Notes: a model not told the origin generated them from the letters alone. DNA of 23,412 nucleotides from an uncultured Roseburia sp. (GCA_900753715.1 CAAEAE010000101.1:1-23412), one strand, 5' to 3'; counted from the stretch's first letter, positions 6,594 through 14,751 are shown. Numbers and translations: made by a program.

Positions 6594-8246
6594 TTACAAT
6601 GACGCTTTTCCTGCACTCATCATTTTAGAAAATTCCCCCTGCCGCTCCATCAGCTCCTCAAAGGTTCCCTTTTCTACAATCTTTCCACTGTCTAAAACAA
6701 GAATCTCATCGTACATCCGGGCAATCCTGTCACTCAGATGATGGGAAACCGTAAGCAGCGTGATTCCCTCAAGCCGCAATAACTGCTCCTCCACTAACAA
6801 TGCATTGTGCACATCAAGATTTGACGTAAATTCATCAAAGAACAGCCACGAAAATCCGTGAAGCAGCACACGCGCGAGTGCAATGCGCTGTTTTTCCCCT
6901 CCTGAAAAATTCCTTCCGTTTTCCTCAATCATCGTATCCAGTCCGTCCGGGAACAACTTCCCATCCCCGTCAAGCCCTGCCCGTTTCAGCGCATCCTTTA
7001 TCTCTGCATCCGAAAAATCCCCATATAATGCAAGGTTCTGGCGCAGAGTATCCTGAAACAGAAAAACCTCCTGTGTCATAACACCGATTTTCCTGCAAAT
7101 GCTCTCTTCAGAAAAACTCCGCAGCTCTGTCCCGTCAATCAAAACATTTCCCGCATAGCTGTCAAAGCAGTCTGTCAGCAATTGTAGCAATGTTGTCTTC
7201 CCGCTTCCGCTTTCCCCAACCAGCAGATATTTTTTTCCTGCATCAAAATACGCAGAAACGCCATCCAGACTGTTTCTGCTTCCATTCGGGTAGGAAAATG
7301 AAACATTCTCTACCACCAGCTTTTGAATGTTATCTGTCTTTTCTTTCTTCCCTTCCCGAATCTTTCCGGCATCATAAATGGAAAGCCGTTCCTCTATCGG
7401 TTTTGCCGATTTATAATTCATGATAATTCCCGGTAAAACCGTCACCGGATATGTAATTTTTCCAATCAATTGCCCGGCTGCTAATACAAATCCTACGGAA
7501 ACTGCACCCTTTAACGCAAGATACGCCGCTGCCATCATGATAAGCACGGTAGAACCAAGCCCGGCTAAACTCATAACACAGGATTTCTGTGCCATTTGAA
7601 TCTGCTGCCTGCACTTTTTTTCTTCCATCTGCTGACAGGCATCGTCATGCGCTTTCCTGACCTTCTCCTTCATCTGAAACATTCGGATGAGCCTGAAACA
7701 CGACAGATTTTCCTTTAAAAAGACACTGTATACTTCCCTTGCGTTTGTGTATTTCTCCATTCCACTCTGAAATTTTTCAGTTCCTACATTCATCAGAAGA
7801 AGCGTTAAAAGTGTCAGAAAAACCATCGCCAAAAACAGAACCGGACTAATCCAGATGACTGCAATCGATGTTATCACCAATTCTGCAACCGCATCTAACA
7901 GCTCCAGTGAATTGGAAAAATAAAGCTGTTCTAACGACTCACAGTCTGTGAGCAGTCCATTGCTGTAACTGGCGCTGTTTCTCTCTTCAAAATTGCCCAT
8001 GCTTTTTTCCAATAGTCTTGAAAACAAGGTACTTTTCAATAAAACATTCCATTCCCGCAGCAACCGGTTTTTCTGGATGGATGTTACATATTCAAACACC
8101 TGTGCCAACAGCATGAGGACAATGACCGTCCCGCCAGTCAAAAGCAGCCGTCTCACACTTCCCTGGACGGCACTGTTTAAAAGTTCTGCTAACATAAGCG
8201 TAAACGCCGTGCCTGCAACCGTTGCAGCCGTCCGCAGTGCAATCAC
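6594..8246 (-). CDS. ABC half-exporter (membrane domain + ATPase), 5' end disrupted by TGA
   Basis: A type-I ABC exporter half-molecule. The membrane domain spans about 1-285 and the ATPase about 308-545. Walker A is GESGSGKT (344-351), the signature NFSGGEKQR (446-454), Walker B WLFFDEFTS (467-475, Phe replacing the usual Pro after DE), and the switch histidine is in TVSHH (499-503). The GTG at 8246 is the first usual start codon after an in-frame stop, but no ribosome site serves it. The frame continues upstream as KYPGKLIG, a normal exporter N-terminus, then meets TGA (8273-8271), then MKPLL at an ATG (8288) with GGGAG 7 bases before it. So the real start is probably 8288 with a nonsense codon 6. 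The product is truncated, rescued by internal initiation, or not made. No partner half-exporter is adjacent. Confidence 0.85.
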   Translation of the reverse strand: MIALRTAATVAGTAFTLMLAELLNSAVQGSVRRLLLTGGTVIVLMLLAQVFEYVTSIQKNRLLREWNVLLKSTLFSRLLEKSMGNFEERNSASYSNGLLTDCESLEQLYFSNSLELLDAVAELVITSIAVIWISPVLFLAMVFLTLLTLLLMNVGTEKFQSGMEKYTNAREVYSVFLKENLSCFRLIRMFQMKEKVRKAHDDACQQMEEKKCRQQIQMAQKSCVMSLAGLGSTVLIMMAAAYLALKGAVSVGFVLAAGQLIGKITYPVTVLPGIIMNYKSAKPIEERLSIYDAGKIREGKKEKTDNIQKLVVENVSFSYPNGSRNSLDGVSAYFDAGKKYLLVGESGSGKTTLLQLLTDCFDSYAGNVLIDGTELRSFSEESICRKIGVMTQEVFLFQDTLRQNLALYGDFSDAEIKDALKRAGLDGDGKLFPDGLDTMIEENGRNFSGGEKQRIALARVLLHGFSWLFFDEFTSNLDVHNALLVEEQLLRLEGITLLTVSHHLSDRIARMYDEILVLDSGKIVEKGTFEELMERQGEFSKMMSAGKASL

Positions 8247-8270
8247 GCCTATCAGTTTTCCCGGATATTT

Positions 8271-8288
8271 TCATAACAGAGGTTTCAT
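8271..8288 (-). pseudogene. Aborted start of the ABC exporter: MKPLL followed by in-frame TGA
   Basis: ATG-AAA-CCT-CTG-TTA-TGA is in the same frame as the ABC exporter downstream and has the only good ribosome site (GGGAG, 8300-8296). A single TGG to TGA change (Trp6 to stop) would explain it. An alternative is a deliberate five-codon leader ORF. Confidence 0.6.
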
Positions 8289-8316
8289 GTTTGTTCTCCC
8301 ATCTATGAAATTTTGC

Positions 8317-8346
8317 AAAAAAGGATACAGACCCTTGCCTGCATCC
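8317..8346 (-). terminator. Intrinsic terminator after the flotillin gene
   Basis: On the minus strand GGATGCAG pairs with CTGTATCC (8 bases, one G-U) around an 8-base loop, followed by six U. It ends only 17 bases before the ABC gene's ribosome site. Confidence 0.8.
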
Positions 8347-8369
8347 CTTTCTGTAAGTATATTTAATTT

Positions 8370-9884
8370 CTATGCCTCCGGCTTCTGCTCCTTATTGTCA
8401 GAAACCACAAGGTTCACGTTGTCAAGTCCGGTAAGGTTGACATTGCGGTTGACCTTTGCGTCATAAGAATCTGCATTCACAATGTCTGCAAGGTCGATTC
8501 CGGTTGCTTCCTTCATGCTCTCAAAGAGCTTTGCCATTACCACCGGAACATTTCCGGCGACCTGGTCAACACCATTTCCGCCATCTGCTCCACCGATAAT
8601 GGTAATCTTATCAATCTGTGCTAACGGCTCTGCAATCTTTCCGGCAACCTCCGGGAGAACCTTAATCATCATCTCGGCAACGGCTGCCTTATTGTACTTC
8701 GCATAAGCCTCTGCTTTCTTCTCCATCGCTTCTGCCTCTGCAAGACCCTTTGCCTGAATTGCGGAAGCCTCTGCCTCTCCGACGGCTCGGATACCGGCCG
8801 CATCCTGCTCCTTTGCGAAACGGTCTGCCTCTGCCTGTGCCTTTCTTGCCTCTGCCTGACGCTGTGCCTCAAACTGCTTTGCTTCTGCTTCCTTCTGGCG
8901 CTGGTAAAGTGCTGCATCCGCTCTCTGCTGTGCTGCATAACGATCTGCCTCTGCCTGCTTTTTAACCTCTGCTTCAAGAGCCTGCTCTTTTACTGCAACC
9001 TCTTTCTGCTTTAACTCAATCTCACGGTCCTGTCTTGCAATGTTTGCATTGGCAGTCGTAATCTCGATGGTTCGTCTCTGTTCCTCTTTCTGGATTTCGT
9101 AGGCGGCATCTGCCATAGCCTTCTTGGTATCTGCTTCCATCTGTAACTCAGATTTCTTGATGGCAAGCTCATTCTGCTTCTTCGCAATCTCCGTCTGAGC
9201 TACAACTGCGGCATCATTGGAGTCTTTGTCTGCTGCTGCCTGTGCCACCTTGATATCTCGCTCGCTCTCAGCACGTGCAATCGCTGCTGCCTTTTTGATT
9301 TTGACGATATTGTCAATACCGAGGTTCTCAATCACGTCATTTCCATCGACAAAGTTCTGCACGTTAAAACTGATGATATCAAGCCCCATCGCTGCAAGAT
9401 CCGGCTCCGCATTTTCTTTTACAAGTGTCGCAAATTTCTGACGGTCTGAAACCATTTCCTCTAACTTCATTTTTCCGACAATCTCACGGACATTTCCTTC
9501 GAGTACTTCTCTTGCTACCCCCGCAATGTACTCGGTCGGTTTATTTAAGAAGTTTTCTGCTGCAAGACGGAGTTTTTCCGGGTCATTGCTGATTTTAACG
9601 TTGACGGTCGCATCTACGTTAATGTTAATGTAATCCGCCGTTGGAACGGCATTGCTGGTCTTAACGTCAATCGGAATCAGTCTGAGGTTCAACTTATCCA
9701 ACCGCTCAAAAAACGGAATCCGAATGCTCGCCTTTCCAATGACAATCTTTGACTTTTTCTTGATACCGGAAATAATATATGCCATATCCGGCGGTGCTTT
9801 GACATATCCCACACATAGAAGGATGATGACAAGTGCTATCACAATAACTGTGATAATCAGTGATGGTGAGAGTAACGAATCCAT
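8370..9884 (-). CDS. floT: Flotillin-like SPFH protein of membrane microdomains
   Basis: A 504-residue flotillin; bacterial flotillins scaffold functional membrane microdomains and affect membrane fluidity, signalling and secretion. One membrane segment (about 5-26, SLIITVIVIALVIILLCVGY) is followed by the SPFH domain (about 30-200, with AGVAREVLEGNVREIVGKM). A long Ala/Glu/Lys/Gln coiled coil rich in EAEA repeats runs from about 205 to 410, then a C-terminal region with TIIGGADGG. Length matches Bacillus FloT (about 509). The start at 9884 has AAGGGG about 9 bases before it; an upstream in-frame ATG at 9977 adds 31 hydrophilic residues with no ribosome site, so I reject it. No NfeD-type partner gene is adjacent. 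I could not settle the promoter. Confidence 0.92.
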   Translation of the reverse strand: MDSLLSPSLIITVIVIALVIILLCVGYVKAPPDMAYIISGIKKKSKIVIGKASIRIPFFERLDKLNLRLIPIDVKTSNAVPTADYININVDATVNVKISNDPEKLRLAAENFLNKPTEYIAGVAREVLEGNVREIVGKMKLEEMVSDRQKFATLVKENAEPDLAAMGLDIISFNVQNFVDGNDVIENLGIDNIVKIKKAAAIARAESERDIKVAQAAADKDSNDAAVVAQTEIAKKQNELAIKKSELQMEADTKKAMADAAYEIQKEEQRRTIEITTANANIARQDREIELKQKEVAVKEQALEAEVKKQAEADRYAAQQRADAALYQRQKEAEAKQFEAQRQAEARKAQAEADRFAKEQDAAGIRAVGEAEASAIQAKGLAEAEAMEKKAEAYAKYNKAAVAEMMIKVLPEVAGKIAEPLAQIDKITIIGGADGGNGVDQVAGNVPVVMAKLFESMKEATGIDLADIVNADSYDAKVNRNVNLTGLDNVNLVVSDNKEQKPEA

Positions 9885-9991
9885 AGTGTAAATCCCCTTT
9901 CTTCTGCCTCTTATGTGGTATATTTTTCGATACCATACCTCTTTAAAGATATCATGTTTTTCGACAGAACACAACAAAATGTGTCACAGCA

Positions 9992-10030
9992 TTTCTTAGT
10001 TCTTTCTTAAGATAGATAAATTCTTTCTTA
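9992..10030 (+). promoter_or_regulatory. Phased TTTCTTA repeats upstream of the MBL-fold gene
   Basis: TTTCTTA occurs at 9992-9998, 10003-10009 and 10024-10030, that is with periods of 11 and 21 bases (one and two helical turns). The last two lie in identical 11-mers (TTCTTTCTTAA). They sit 30-70 bases before a perfect TATAAT (10061-10066) that lacks a recognisable -35 box. This is the usual layout of an activator-dependent promoter. The period resembles sites of OmpR/PhoP-type or LytTR-type regulators. Confidence 0.45.
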
Positions 10031-10106
10031 ATTCACTTTTCTTTTTTCCGGACACTATATTATAATGTTTGAATCATAAAATAGAAGCGAAAGAAAGGTG
10101 TCTGTG

Positions 10107-11003
10107 ATGAATTCTTTTTTCAAAAAAATACAAGGTACTCTGCTGCTCTTATTTCTGGTATTTTTGTGCGCATACATCGTTCATGATACCAACAGCCCCG
10201 CCCGCTATTATATTACGCAGTATGCAGACGACACCGGAAGTCAGGCGATGTTTTATACCATTGAATCCACAAAAGGTGGTCTGATTGTCATAGACGGCGG
10301 CTGGAGCGGCAATGCCTCCCAGGTACGCTCTGTCATAAAGAAAAAGGGGAATACTGTGGATGCCTGGATTTTAACACACCCGCATCCTGACCATATCGGT
10401 GCCTTTAATGAAATTTATGCCAACCCGCAGGGAATCACGATAAAAGATATTTATACGATTGAAATGGATTATGACAAATACAAGGCGAAAGCCCAGGAAT
10501 GGGATGAGTTTGACGTCTATGAGACATTTCTTTCCCTCACGAAAGATGCCAAAAATCTGCACTATGTCCACACCGGCGATACGCTTTCTTTGTGCGGTCT
10601 GGATGTGCTTGTGCTGCATGCATACGAAGACTGGGTGGATGAGGTGACAACTGACCTGGCAAACGACGGCTCCATGATGTTTAAGGTTACAAACAACAAA
10701 CAGTCCATGATTTTCTGTGCAGATGTCGGAAACCGTGTCAGCGATAAGATTGAAGAACGCTGGGGGGATACGCTCTCCTGCGATTATATCCAGATGGGGC
10801 ACCACGGAAACGGCGGTCTCTTGGAGTCCTTCTATCGCATCACCACTCCAAAGCTAGCTTTCTTCGATGCACCGGAGTGGCTTATGCACCCGGAAAATAA
10901 CGATAACGGCTGGACAACGCCGCAGAATTTTGAACTCATGACTTCCATGGGAGCTGATTCCTGTTATTATGCGACGGCGCCCAACCGTATCGAATTAAAG
11001 TAA
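10107..11003 (+). CDS. Membrane-anchored metallo-beta-lactamase-fold hydrolase (ComEC-like MBL type)
   Basis: A 298-residue protein with an N-terminal membrane anchor or signal segment (about 10-25, GTLLLLFLVFLCAYIV) and an extracellular MBL domain. The metal-binding signature HPHPDH is at 91-96, a later Asp is in CADVGNR (204-210), and the histidine pair is in MGHHGNGG (230-237). The order and spacing resemble the MBL domain of ComEC-type proteins and related secreted hydrolases. Substrate is unknown; nucleic acid, phosphodiester or lactone are all possible. I chose the ATG at 10107, which has AAAGG 8 bases before it, over the GTG at 10098. It converges with the surface protein gene, with only 3 bases between stop codons and no clear terminator. 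Confidence 0.85.
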   Translation: MNSFFKKIQGTLLLLFLVFLCAYIVHDTNSPARYYITQYADDTGSQAMFYTIESTKGGLIVIDGGWSGNASQVRSVIKKKGNTVDAWILTHPHPDHIGAFNEIYANPQGITIKDIYTIEMDYDKYKAKAQEWDEFDVYETFLSLTKDAKNLHYVHTGDTLSLCGLDVLVLHAYEDWVDEVTTDLANDGSMMFKVTNNKQSMIFCADVGNRVSDKIEERWGDTLSCDYIQMGHHGNGGLLESFYRITTPKLAFFDAPEWLMHPENNDNGWTTPQNFELMTSMGADSCYYATAPNRIELK

Positions 11004-11006
11004 TTT

Positions 11007-13655
11007 TTACTTTTTCCCCTGTTTCGCCCACTTTGCATAGAGGGTGATATTTCCGGTTCTTCCTTTTTTAATCTGTGTCACTTTTTTCGTGCACTTCTTG
11101 TCAGAATACCAACCCTTAAAGGTATATCCTTTCCGGGTTGGATTTTTTAATTTAATCGTTTTGGTCGTTATGTTATAAGAAGACGGATTCTTTTTATTGT
11201 TCTTTCCCTTATTTAGCTGATAGGTAATCTTGTAATTTGTCTTCTTCCACTGTGCATACAACGTCACCTTTCCGCCGGACTTTGCAGAAAGATTTTTGAC
11301 TTCTGCCTTGTTCTTATAAGTCTTTCCTTTTCCGTCCTTCTTCGTATTCCAGCCGCTAAACGTATAGCCCTTCTTCTTAAAACCGTTCTTTGTAAGCGTA
11401 TACTTCTTTCCATACTTGCACGAGAGCTTTTTCATGCTTCCGCCGGTACTGCCGTTTCCGTTAAAGGTAATGGTATACTGGTTTGCCTTCCACTGCGCAT
11501 ACAAGGTCACGGTGCCGCCGTTTGTCTTGGTCAGCTTTGAACCGTCTGCTTTATCCGCATAAGCTGTGCCCTTGCCGTCCTTCTTTGTATTCCAGCCGCT
11601 AAAGGTATAACCTTTTTTCTGGAATTTGTTTGCACTTAACGCTGTTTTGTTTCCGTAAGTAATCTTCTGATTTACCACGGAACCGCTGTCTGCTCCGTTT
11701 CCGTCAAATTTAACGGTGTAGGTAACTTTTAATTTGGCAATCGTCTCTGTATACTTATTTCCACAACCGGAACACGTATACTCAATCAGTCCTTCTTTGT
11801 CGCAGGTTGCCTGACGGACAATCTTTTTCTGATAGCTGTGCTTATGTGGCGTTGGTGTCGGCGTCGGTGTCGGCGTTGGGTCTGGTGTTGGGGTTGGGGT
11901 TGGCGTCGGTGTCGGTGTCGGCGTCGGTGTCGGCGTCTCGGTTCCGTCATAGAACGTAACTTTCATCTCAGCTTTCACCAGGTCCTTCAATGCCTTTACA
12001 TCTCCTACAGTTGTCAGTTCATTCTCATACCAGTCCGAGCAGAACAAAAAGGTGTAATCTCCGGTCTTTGCATTTTCCCCTGCCACCAGATAATATTTTC
12101 CCGGTGCTTCGTCCGGACTGCTCATCAGTCGGACATTGTTGTACCAGTCGGTGCGGTCAAGAACCGCAGCATCCTCACTCTCCCAGTATTCGGACTTGAT
12201 TCCGATGACATAGGACATATCATAAAAACCATAATCCTCGACGGTGCCCGCATCATAGGCAGCTCCGTCCGCGTCCTTCCAGAGAACCTCCGCATACACT
12301 GTATCATCCGGTATGGCGTCCTCCTGCTCCTGACGGATGGTGCGGATATCAACCTTCGCTGGGTAAGAAACAAGCTCTATCGCTTCTATCTCCGGTCCCA
12401 TAAAGCTGCTCGCCACTGTCCATGCACCATTTGTATAGTTCAGGGAAAATCCGTTTGCACTTGTTTTCTCTGATAAAACAAAATCCGTTTCACTGCTTTT
12501 TGCCGCAACGATATAGCGTCTGCCGGCTTCGATGGTGCCCGGAACCGCCTTACTTCCCGTCCAGAAGCCGGTGCTTCCCGACACGCTTCCTTCTATATTA
12601 ATTGTTCCTGCACGGTTTAAGACAAGGATTCCACGCCCGTCCGTATCTGTTCCGGCGAAATTTCCTTTTACTGTTGTACTTGCCACCTGGTTCAGGTTCA
12701 GACAGCCGCCGTTTTCCAGAGACACATTCTTTAATTCTGCGGTCTCTGCCTGCTTCCATTCCACTTCGCCGCCGTCTTTTATGCAAAGTGTACCGATTCC
12801 TTCTACATACGCATTCGGAATTGTTGTATTCTCCACGGTGAGCACCGTTGCTTCATTGCCATAGAAATCCATAACTTTTGCCTGTGAGTTTCCTGTGACC
12901 GTCACCTGTGCGCTTGCAGTATCTTCTGTATGAACACCGTTACGCGCCACGACGTTTTCGTCTATCTTCACCACGGCAGTGCCGCTATACGGAGTTTTTT
13001 CATCCGTTCCGGCATCATGTCCCATGCAGATGGTCTGAAACATCGTCGTTCCATCGGAGTTGCAGACGGTAAGGGATGCACTGCTTCCAAGATTACTGCT
13101 TCCCGCAAATGCACCTGCATAGACGCTCGGCAAAAGCTCCGCCTCACTTCCGGCAAAGTCTCCGAGCGAACCGTCATTTCCTGCCAGATAGGTATCGACA
13201 TGATCAAGGGTTAAGCTGTGTCCTGCCAGAAAAATCTCCCGGTGTGCAACACCGCCCATTGCGTTGCTGGATATAAATTTTAACTCCATGTCGCGGAATG
13301 TAACATTATCTCCTGCAAGCTGAAGCGGACAGCGCAGACAAAGCGTGCTGCCCTCTGTCGCGGTAATCGTCGTTCCCGCCGGAATCTCTAACGGGCGCAT
13401 CGCGCCGTTTGCGGCAGCTTCTCCCGTAATTGTGACGGCTGTTCCGTCTATCACAATTGTATCTTTTCCTGCTGCAAGTGCCGCCCGAAGCTCACTCTCA
13501 CTTGTGACGACGGTTCCGGAAGCCTCTCTTGTCTCCTGTTCTTCTACCTGTGTGGTCTGATTTTCCATACCAGCCACTGTGACCGGTGCTTCCACTGCAA
13601 GCATTCCTGCAAGCAATAATGCGCCAACTCTGCAAAATCTTTTTTTCATACTCAT
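11007..13655 (-). CDS. Large secreted repeat protein: beta-solenoid-like region, Thr-Pro hinge, three InlB-type repeats
   Basis: An 882-residue exported protein. A Sec signal peptide covers about 1-29 (basic MKKRFCR, then GALLLAGMLAVEA). Residues about 48-415 look like a beta-helix (short repeating VTVTGN/LTVENT-type strands, opening with an ELRAAL segment typical of pectate-lyase-like surface proteins). Residues about 420-570 form a separate domain. A (Thr-Pro)15 hinge spans 574-603, followed by a small likely zinc knuckle (H604, H606, C618, C628, C631). Three InlB B/Flg_new repeats follow (about 645-723, 727-803, 808-876), each ending in GYTF-GW...TLYA-W. The C-terminus is strongly basic with no LPXTG, SLH or other anchor, so attachment is probably ionic. 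AGGAG lies 5 bases before the start. Its function is unknown; adhesion is a guess. Confidence 0.85.
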   Translation of the reverse strand: MSMKKRFCRVGALLLAGMLAVEAPVTVAGMENQTTQVEEQETREASGTVVTSESELRAALAAGKDTIVIDGTAVTITGEAAANGAMRPLEIPAGTTITATEGSTLCLRCPLQLAGDNVTFRDMELKFISSNAMGGVAHREIFLAGHSLTLDHVDTYLAGNDGSLGDFAGSEAELLPSVYAGAFAGSSNLGSSASLTVCNSDGTTMFQTICMGHDAGTDEKTPYSGTAVVKIDENVVARNGVHTEDTASAQVTVTGNSQAKVMDFYGNEATVLTVENTTIPNAYVEGIGTLCIKDGGEVEWKQAETAELKNVSLENGGCLNLNQVASTTVKGNFAGTDTDGRGILVLNRAGTINIEGSVSGSTGFWTGSKAVPGTIEAGRRYIVAAKSSETDFVLSEKTSANGFSLNYTNGAWTVASSFMGPEIEAIELVSYPAKVDIRTIRQEQEDAIPDDTVYAEVLWKDADGAAYDAGTVEDYGFYDMSYVIGIKSEYWESEDAAVLDRTDWYNNVRLMSSPDEAPGKYYLVAGENAKTGDYTFLFCSDWYENELTTVGDVKALKDLVKAEMKVTFYDGTETPTPTPTPTPTPTPTPTPDPTPTPTPTPTPHKHSYQKKIVRQATCDKEGLIEYTCSGCGNKYTETIAKLKVTYTVKFDGNGADSGSVVNQKITYGNKTALSANKFQKKGYTFSGWNTKKDGKGTAYADKADGSKLTKTNGGTVTLYAQWKANQYTITFNGNGSTGGSMKKLSCKYGKKYTLTKNGFKKKGYTFSGWNTKKDGKGKTYKNKAEVKNLSAKSGGKVTLYAQWKKTNYKITYQLNKGKNNKKNPSSYNITTKTIKLKNPTRKGYTFKGWYSDKKCTKKVTQIKKGRTGNITLYAKWAKQGKK
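11847..11936 (-). repeat. Hexanucleotide repeat coding the (Thr-Pro)15 hinge
   Basis: Fifteen consecutive 6-base units encode Thr-Pro, with one Asp-Pro at the tenth. Units mostly read GGTGTC or GGCGTC on the plus strand, with a few GGTT variants. Slippage by whole units would change hinge length without breaking the frame. Confidence 0.9.
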
Positions 13656-13679
13656 GTTTTCTCCTTTGTTTTTCCACGT

Positions 13680-14078
13680 TTACTTACGCTTTGCCAAGTA
13701 CTGTAAAATATCTTTTCTGGTAATGATTCCGATAAACACATTGTTGTCGTCCACCACCGGAACAAAGTTCTGATTCAATACTTTTTCAAATAAATTTTCC
13801 ATGCTCTCTTCAATACGTACCGCCTGATTATCTCTCCGGCGTTCAATCGCCGTAATCGGCATCTGCTCTAACTGCTCAAGCTCCGGAAAATTTCTGTCCT
13901 TTAAAAACCATAAGAGGTCACCCTCTGTAATCGTTCCGATATATCTGCCGCCCTCGGTCAGAAGCGGAATTGCACTGTACCCGTGAAATTCCATCTTCTC
14001 AAGAATCTGGCGAAGATTATCTGTATCCTCCACAAATGCTACGTCTTTTTTGGGAGTCAGAAAAAATAAAATATTCAT
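13680..14078 (-). CDS. CBS-domain pair protein
   Basis: A 132-residue protein made only of two CBS motifs (about 8-62 and 74-130), with GYSAIPLLTEGGRYIGTITEGDLLW in the first (cut here at 33-57) and FVPVVDDNNVFIGIITRKDIL in the second. Such stand-alone pairs bind adenine nucleotides; the Firmicute CbpB/DarB group binds cyclic di-AMP. Length and the opening MNILFFLTPK fit a clostridial relative of that group, but ligand choice is inference. AAAGGA precedes the ATG by 9 bases. The secreted repeat protein gene begins 24 bases after its stop with no terminator between, so the two are probably co-transcribed. Confidence 0.9.
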   Translation of the reverse strand: MNILFFLTPKKDVAFVEDTDNLRQILEKMEFHGYSAIPLLTEGGRYIGTITEGDLLWFLKDRNFPELEQLEQMPITAIERRRDNQAVRIEESMENLFEKVLNQNFVPVVDDNNVFIGIITRKDILQYLAKRK

Positions 14079-14109
14079 TTGTTAAAATCCTTTCACTTCT
14101 TATTCTTTC

Positions 14110-14138
14110 AGTATACCTTGTTTTATGCGAAACGGCAA
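14110..14138 (-). promoter_or_regulatory. Promoter of the CBS/surface protein operon
   Basis: On the minus strand TTGCCG (14138-14133), 17 bases, TATACT (14115-14110). It stands about 30 bases before the CBS start codon and diverges from the ECF sigma gene. Confidence 0.6.
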
Positions 14139-14247
14139 TGACAATCCCTTTTTAAAAAAATTTTTTCTTATGCTGTAACATTTTTCTGTTATAGTTGTTA
14201 TATCAGTGAGCAGCTCAAAAATACAGTTTGATGAGAGGAGGACAGAT

Positions 14248-14751
14248 GTGGATGCCGATTTGCTAAACACACTTTACCAAAACTACCATCGGGAACTTTT
14301 TCTGTATCTGTACGCGCTCTGTAGGAACCGGGAGCTTGCAGAAGACATGACACAGGAAACGTTTTTAAAAGCACTGCTGTCCCTTCCGAAAGGGCACGCA
14401 AATATACGCGCATGGCTCTATCTGGTGGGGCGCAATCTTTATTTTAATTATTGGAAAAAGGAGCAACACACCGTTTTCACACCGGATTTTCCGGAAACAA
14501 GCAGCGCGTCAGAGGATTCCCCGGTTGATGCCCTGATTGCGGATGAACGCCGCAGGGCGCTCTTTACCGCCTTAAACAGCCTTGCCCAAAACAAACGCGA
14601 GGTTTTACTGTTACAATATTTCAGCGGACTTTCCCAGAAAGAGATTGCCGCTGTTTTACATCTGACACCGGAAAATGTGCGCGTGCTGTCTTACCGCGCC
14701 AAAAAAGAACTGAAAAACTGCCTGGAGGTGCATGATTATGACTTACCGTGA
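14248..14751 (+). CDS. ECF-type RNA polymerase sigma factor
   Basis: A 167-residue extracytoplasmic-function sigma factor. Region 2 (about 5-75) contains YHRELFLYLYALCRNRELAE, DMTQETFLKAL and the -10-recognition helix NIRAWLYLVGRNLYFNYW. Region 4 (about 105-160) contains the helix-turn-helix GLSQKEIAAVLHLTPENVRV. The start is the GTG at 14248, because AGGAGG lies exactly 6 bases before it. The in-frame GTG at 14206 has no ribosome site and would place AGGAGG inside the gene. The gene overlaps the anti-sigma gene by 14 bases, so the pair is translationally coupled. A possible autoregulated promoter is the TGTAACA at 14174-14180 followed by AT-rich sequence, but I cannot assign it firmly. Confidence 0.93.
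   Translation: MDADLLNTLYQNYHRELFLYLYALCRNRELAEDMTQETFLKALLSLPKGHANIRAWLYLVGRNLYFNYWKKEQHTVFTPDFPETSSASEDSPVDALIADERRRALFTALNSLAQNKREVLLLQYFSGLSQKEIAAVLHLTPENVRVLSYRAKKELKNCLEVHDYDLP

Noticed and set aside
8092..8274. A 60-codon minus-strand frame starting at an ATG that overlaps the TGA of the ABC gene start
   Set aside because: The ATGA overlap hinted at a coupled gene, but the sequence is a frame-shifted reading of the exporter's first helices, rich in Cys and Arg, with no family resemblance.
10997..11013. AAAGTAA-TTT-TTACTTT palindrome spanning both stop codons of the convergent MBL and surface protein genes
   Set aside because: Only A-T and one G-C pair per arm, with a 3-base loop; too weak to call a terminator.
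11838..12473. A 211-codon open frame on the plus strand opposite the surface protein
   Set aside because: It is antisense to the Thr-Pro hinge and neighbouring domain; its Trp/Arg/Cys-rich start is what the hexamer repeat gives on the other strand, and it has no ribosome site.
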